Assembly (NCBI GenBank): GCA_019746735.1
Contig: JAIERT010000312.1
Span: 1 to 36,174 of the forward strand
Source: Burkholderiaceae bacterium
Lineage (GTDB): Bacteria > Pseudomonadota > Gammaproteobacteria > Burkholderiales > Burkholderiaceae_C
DNA: 36,174 nt
Direction: 5' to 3'
In this document: one piece after another, positions 33,768 to 36,174 of the stretch
How the letters are laid out: each line of letters starts with the position of its first letter
Numbering within the stretch: position 1 is the stretch's first letter
Notes under the pieces: model-generated
What the model saw: only the letters and a program-made list of their open reading frames with translations
Databases searched by the model: none
Told to the model about the DNA's origin: nothing
Program-made: the position numbers and the translations under genes

Positions 33768-35927
33768 ATGAGCGACTCCATGCTCTCCACCAACTGGTAC
33801 CGCGTGGCCGGCGTGCGCCCGCGCCTGCGCGGCCACGCGCGCCTGCACCGCATGCGCTTTCGCGGCGAGCTCTGGTACCTGCTGCAGGACCCGGTGAGCA
33901 GCCGCATCCACCGCTTCACGCCCTCGGCGCGCTTTCTGATCGCCGCCATGGACGGGCAGCGCACCGTGCAGCAGGTCTGGGAGCTGGCCAACCGCGAGCT
34001 CGGTGAAGACGCGCCGAGCCAGGACGAGGTGATCCGCCTGCTGGGCCAGCTGCACGGCGCCGACCTTCTGCAGAGCGACACCGTGCCCGACGCCGCCGAG
34101 CTCTTCGAGCGCGGCGAGAAGCAGCAGCGCCAGACGCGGCGCAAGTCCTGGCTCAACCCCATGGCCATCCGCATCCACCTCTGGGACCCGGACGCGCTGC
34201 TCAACCGCGGCCTGCCGCTGATCCACACGCTCTGGAGCCGCTGGGGCGGCCTGCTCTGGCTGGCCGTGGTGCTGCCCGCGCTGCTGTTGCTGCCCTCGCA
34301 GTGGGATGCGCTCACCGGCAACTTCGCCGACCGCGTGCTCGCCACCGACAACCTGCTCATGCTGCTGCTGGTCTTCCCCGCGCTCAAGGCCCTGCACGAG
34401 CTCGGCCACGCGGTGGCCGTCAAGCGCGGCGGCGGCGAGGTGCACGACCTGGGTGTGGTGCTGCTCGTGCTCATCCCCGTGCCCTATGTCGAGGCCTCGG
34501 CCTCCAGCGTGTTCAAGAACAAGTACGAGCGTGCGCTCGTGGGCGCGGCCGGCATGGTGGTGGAGCTCTTCATCGCCGCGCTGGCCTTCTATGCCTGGAT
34601 GCTGCTCGAGCCCTCCTTCCTGCGCGCCGTGCTCTTCAACGTCATGCTCGTGGCTGGCGTCTCCACCCTGCTGTTCAACGGCAACCCCCTGCTGCGCTAC
34701 GACGCCTATTACATCCTGGCCGACCTGATCGAGATGCCCAACCTCGCGCAGCGCGCGCTGCGCTACTGGGGCTACCTGATCGAACGCTACGCCTTCGGCG
34801 TGAGCGAGGCCGAAACCGCCGAGACCCGCCGCGCCGACAAGATCTGGCTGGCCGCCTACGGCGTGCTGTCCACGATCTACCGCGTCTTCGTCACCATCGC
34901 CATCGCGCTCTTCATCGGCAGCGGCTTCTTCTTCATCGGCGTGCTGCTCGCGCTGTGGGCCGTGGCCAGCATGATGCTCATCCCCCTGGGCAAGGGCTTC
35001 AAGCACCTGGGCAGCAGCCCGCGCCTGCTGCCCTATCGCCGCCGCGTCTGGGGTGTCACGGGCGGCGTGCTGGCCGGCCTGGCCCTGTTGCTCTTCGCCG
35101 TGCCCATGCCCTTTCGCACCCTGGCCGAGGGCGTGGCCTGGCTGCCCCAGCAGTCGCTGGTGCGCGCGGGGCAGGGCGGCTTCGTCGTCGAACTCGTGGC
35201 GCGCCCGGGCGGCAGCGTGCGTGCCGGCGAGCTGCTGCTGACCCTGCACAACCCCGAGCTCGAAGCCGAGGTGGCCAGCGCCCGCGCGCGCGTGGCCGAG
35301 CTGCGCGCCATCCACGGCGCGCATTTCTCCAGCGACCGCGCCCAGGCCGCGATCGCCCGCGAGCAGCTGCAGGCCGCCGAAGAGAGCCTGGCCATCCGGC
35401 TCAGCCGGCTCGCGCAGCAGCAGGTGCGCGCCCAGGCCGACGGCGTCTTCGTCGTCGCCCGTGCGCAGGACATGCCGGGGCGTCACTACCGCCAGGGCGA
35501 GCTGCTAGGCTATGTGCTGGACCAGCCGCGCCTGCTGGCTCGCGTGGTCGTGGGGCAGGACGCGGCCGACCTGGTGCGCGGCGCCACGCGCGGCGTGGAA
35601 CTGCGCCTGGCCCACCAGCCCGAGCAGGTGCTGGCCGGCCGGCTGGAACGCGAGGTGCCCGCGGGCGACGAATACCTGCCCAGCCGCGTGCTCTCCACCG
35701 AAGGCGGCGGCCGGCTGGCCATCGACCCGCGCGACAGCCAGGGCGCACGCACGCTGGAGCGCACCTTCCAGTTCGACGTGGCCCTGGCCGACAGCCCCAC
35801 GGGCGAGATCCCGCCCGTGTACTTCGGCGAACGCATCCACGCGCGCTTCGAACACCCGCCCGAGCCCCTGGCCCGCCAGTGGTACCGCGACATCCGTCGC
35901 CTCTTCCTCTCGCACTTCCAGGTCTGA
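33768..35927 (+). CDS. PqqD-like N-terminus + M50/S2P-type multipass metalloprotease + HlyD-like C-terminus
   Basis: RFTPSARFLIAAMDGQRTVQQVWELANRELGEDAPSQDEVIRLLGQLHGADLL (PqqD-like); ALKALHELGHAVAVKRGGGEVHDLGVVLLVLIPVPYVEASA (HELGH at 34395-34409) and FNGNPLLRYDAYYILADLIEMPNL (second M50 motif); C-terminal LVRAGQGGFVVELVARPGGSVRAGELLLTLHNPELEAEVASARARVAEL (HlyD-like). Confidence 0.87.
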   Translation: MSDSMLSTNWYRVAGVRPRLRGHARLHRMRFRGELWYLLQDPVSSRIHRFTPSARFLIAAMDGQRTVQQVWELANRELGEDAPSQDEVIRLLGQLHGADLLQSDTVPDAAELFERGEKQQRQTRRKSWLNPMAIRIHLWDPDALLNRGLPLIHTLWSRWGGLLWLAVVLPALLLLPSQWDALTGNFADRVLATDNLLMLLLVFPALKALHELGHAVAVKRGGGEVHDLGVVLLVLIPVPYVEASASSVFKNKYERALVGAAGMVVELFIAALAFYAWMLLEPSFLRAVLFNVMLVAGVSTLLFNGNPLLRYDAYYILADLIEMPNLAQRALRYWGYLIERYAFGVSEAETAETRRADKIWLAAYGVLSTIYRVFVTIAIALFIGSGFFFIGVLLALWAVASMMLIPLGKGFKHLGSSPRLLPYRRRVWGVTGGVLAGLALLLFAVPMPFRTLAEGVAWLPQQSLVRAGQGGFVVELVARPGGSVRAGELLLTLHNPELEAEVASARARVAELRAIHGAHFSSDRAQAAIAREQLQAAEESLAIRLSRLAQQQVRAQADGVFVVARAQDMPGRHYRQGELLGYVLDQPRLLARVVVGQDAADLVRGATRGVELRLAHQPEQVLAGRLEREVPAGDEYLPSRVLSTEGGGRLAIDPRDSQGARTLERTFQFDVALADSPTGEIPPVYFGERIHARFEHPPEPLARQWYRDIRRLFLSHFQV

Positions 35928-35942
35928 GCGGAGCCCAGCAAG

Positions 35943-36174
35943 ATGTCCAGCCTCGCGCTCCCCTACAGCTCGCAGCACTGGGCCCGCGCCTGCCCCTATG
36001 CCGAACGCGCGCGGCCCGAGCTGCAGTGGCACGACCGCACCGCGCTGGCGCTCGACAGCACCCTGCTCGCGCCCGTGCGCGATCTGCTGCAGCGCGACCT
36101 GCGCGTGATGCGCCGCGTGGCGCAGGACGCGCTGGCCCGCGCCGAGGCCATGGACGCGCTGAGCGACGACGCGC
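35943..36174 (+). CDS. Partial CDS of unknown function, truncated by the right edge
   Basis: ATG at 35943, 15 nt after the preceding stop; reads MSSLALPYSSQHWARACPYAERARPELQWHDRTALALDSTLLAPVRDLLQRDLRVMRRVAQDALARAEAMDALSDDA, open to the edge. Likely co-transcribed. Confidence 0.65.
   Translation, partial: MSSLALPYSSQHWARACPYAERARPELQWHDRTALALDSTLLAPVRDLLQRDLRVMRRVAQDALARAEAMDALSDDA

Noticed and set aside
31731-35486. 1251-aa antisense ORF opposite the HlyD fusion genes
   Set aside because: Antisense to two well-supported genes with recognisable domains; composition typical of GC-rich shadow ORFs.
1-36174. tRNA/rRNA genes
   Set aside because: No recognisable tRNA or rRNA segments seen by eye; a tRNAscan/Infernal run would be needed to exclude them formally.

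Overview
High-GC window, consistent with a betaproteobacterium (probably Burkholderiales; inferred from composition and gene content, not proven). The left arm, all on the minus strand, holds the 5' part of mutS, a FrnE/DsbA-like oxidoreductase and an uncharacterised ~270 aa protein. The remaining ~32 kb is a plus-strand cluster that looks like one operon. It starts with a single enormous RTX/LEPR-XLL-type adhesin gene (3907..30848, about 8980 aa if one -1 frame change near 11233-11244 is bridged). It is followed by a SapC-like protein, a tandem-GAF/TM/HlyD adaptor fusion, a PqqD-like/M50 (HELGH) multipass protease/HlyD fusion, and a truncated CDS at the right edge. The adhesin contains: a basic N-terminus with EPRLLLSAD and no visible Sec signal; several nested beta-strand repeat families; four copies of a ~70-aa 'HGL.TGD..Y' module; FHA/beta-helix-like regions; Calx-beta-like repeats; an RTX nonapeptide block with very His-rich loops; a LamG-like domain; and a C-terminal metzincin motif (HELGHVLGLEH). 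The main candidate for an undescribed system is this adhesin-export cluster. It pairs a giant substrate with a sensor-fused adaptor and an intramembrane-protease-fused adaptor, and no ABC transporter or outer-membrane channel is visible in the window.
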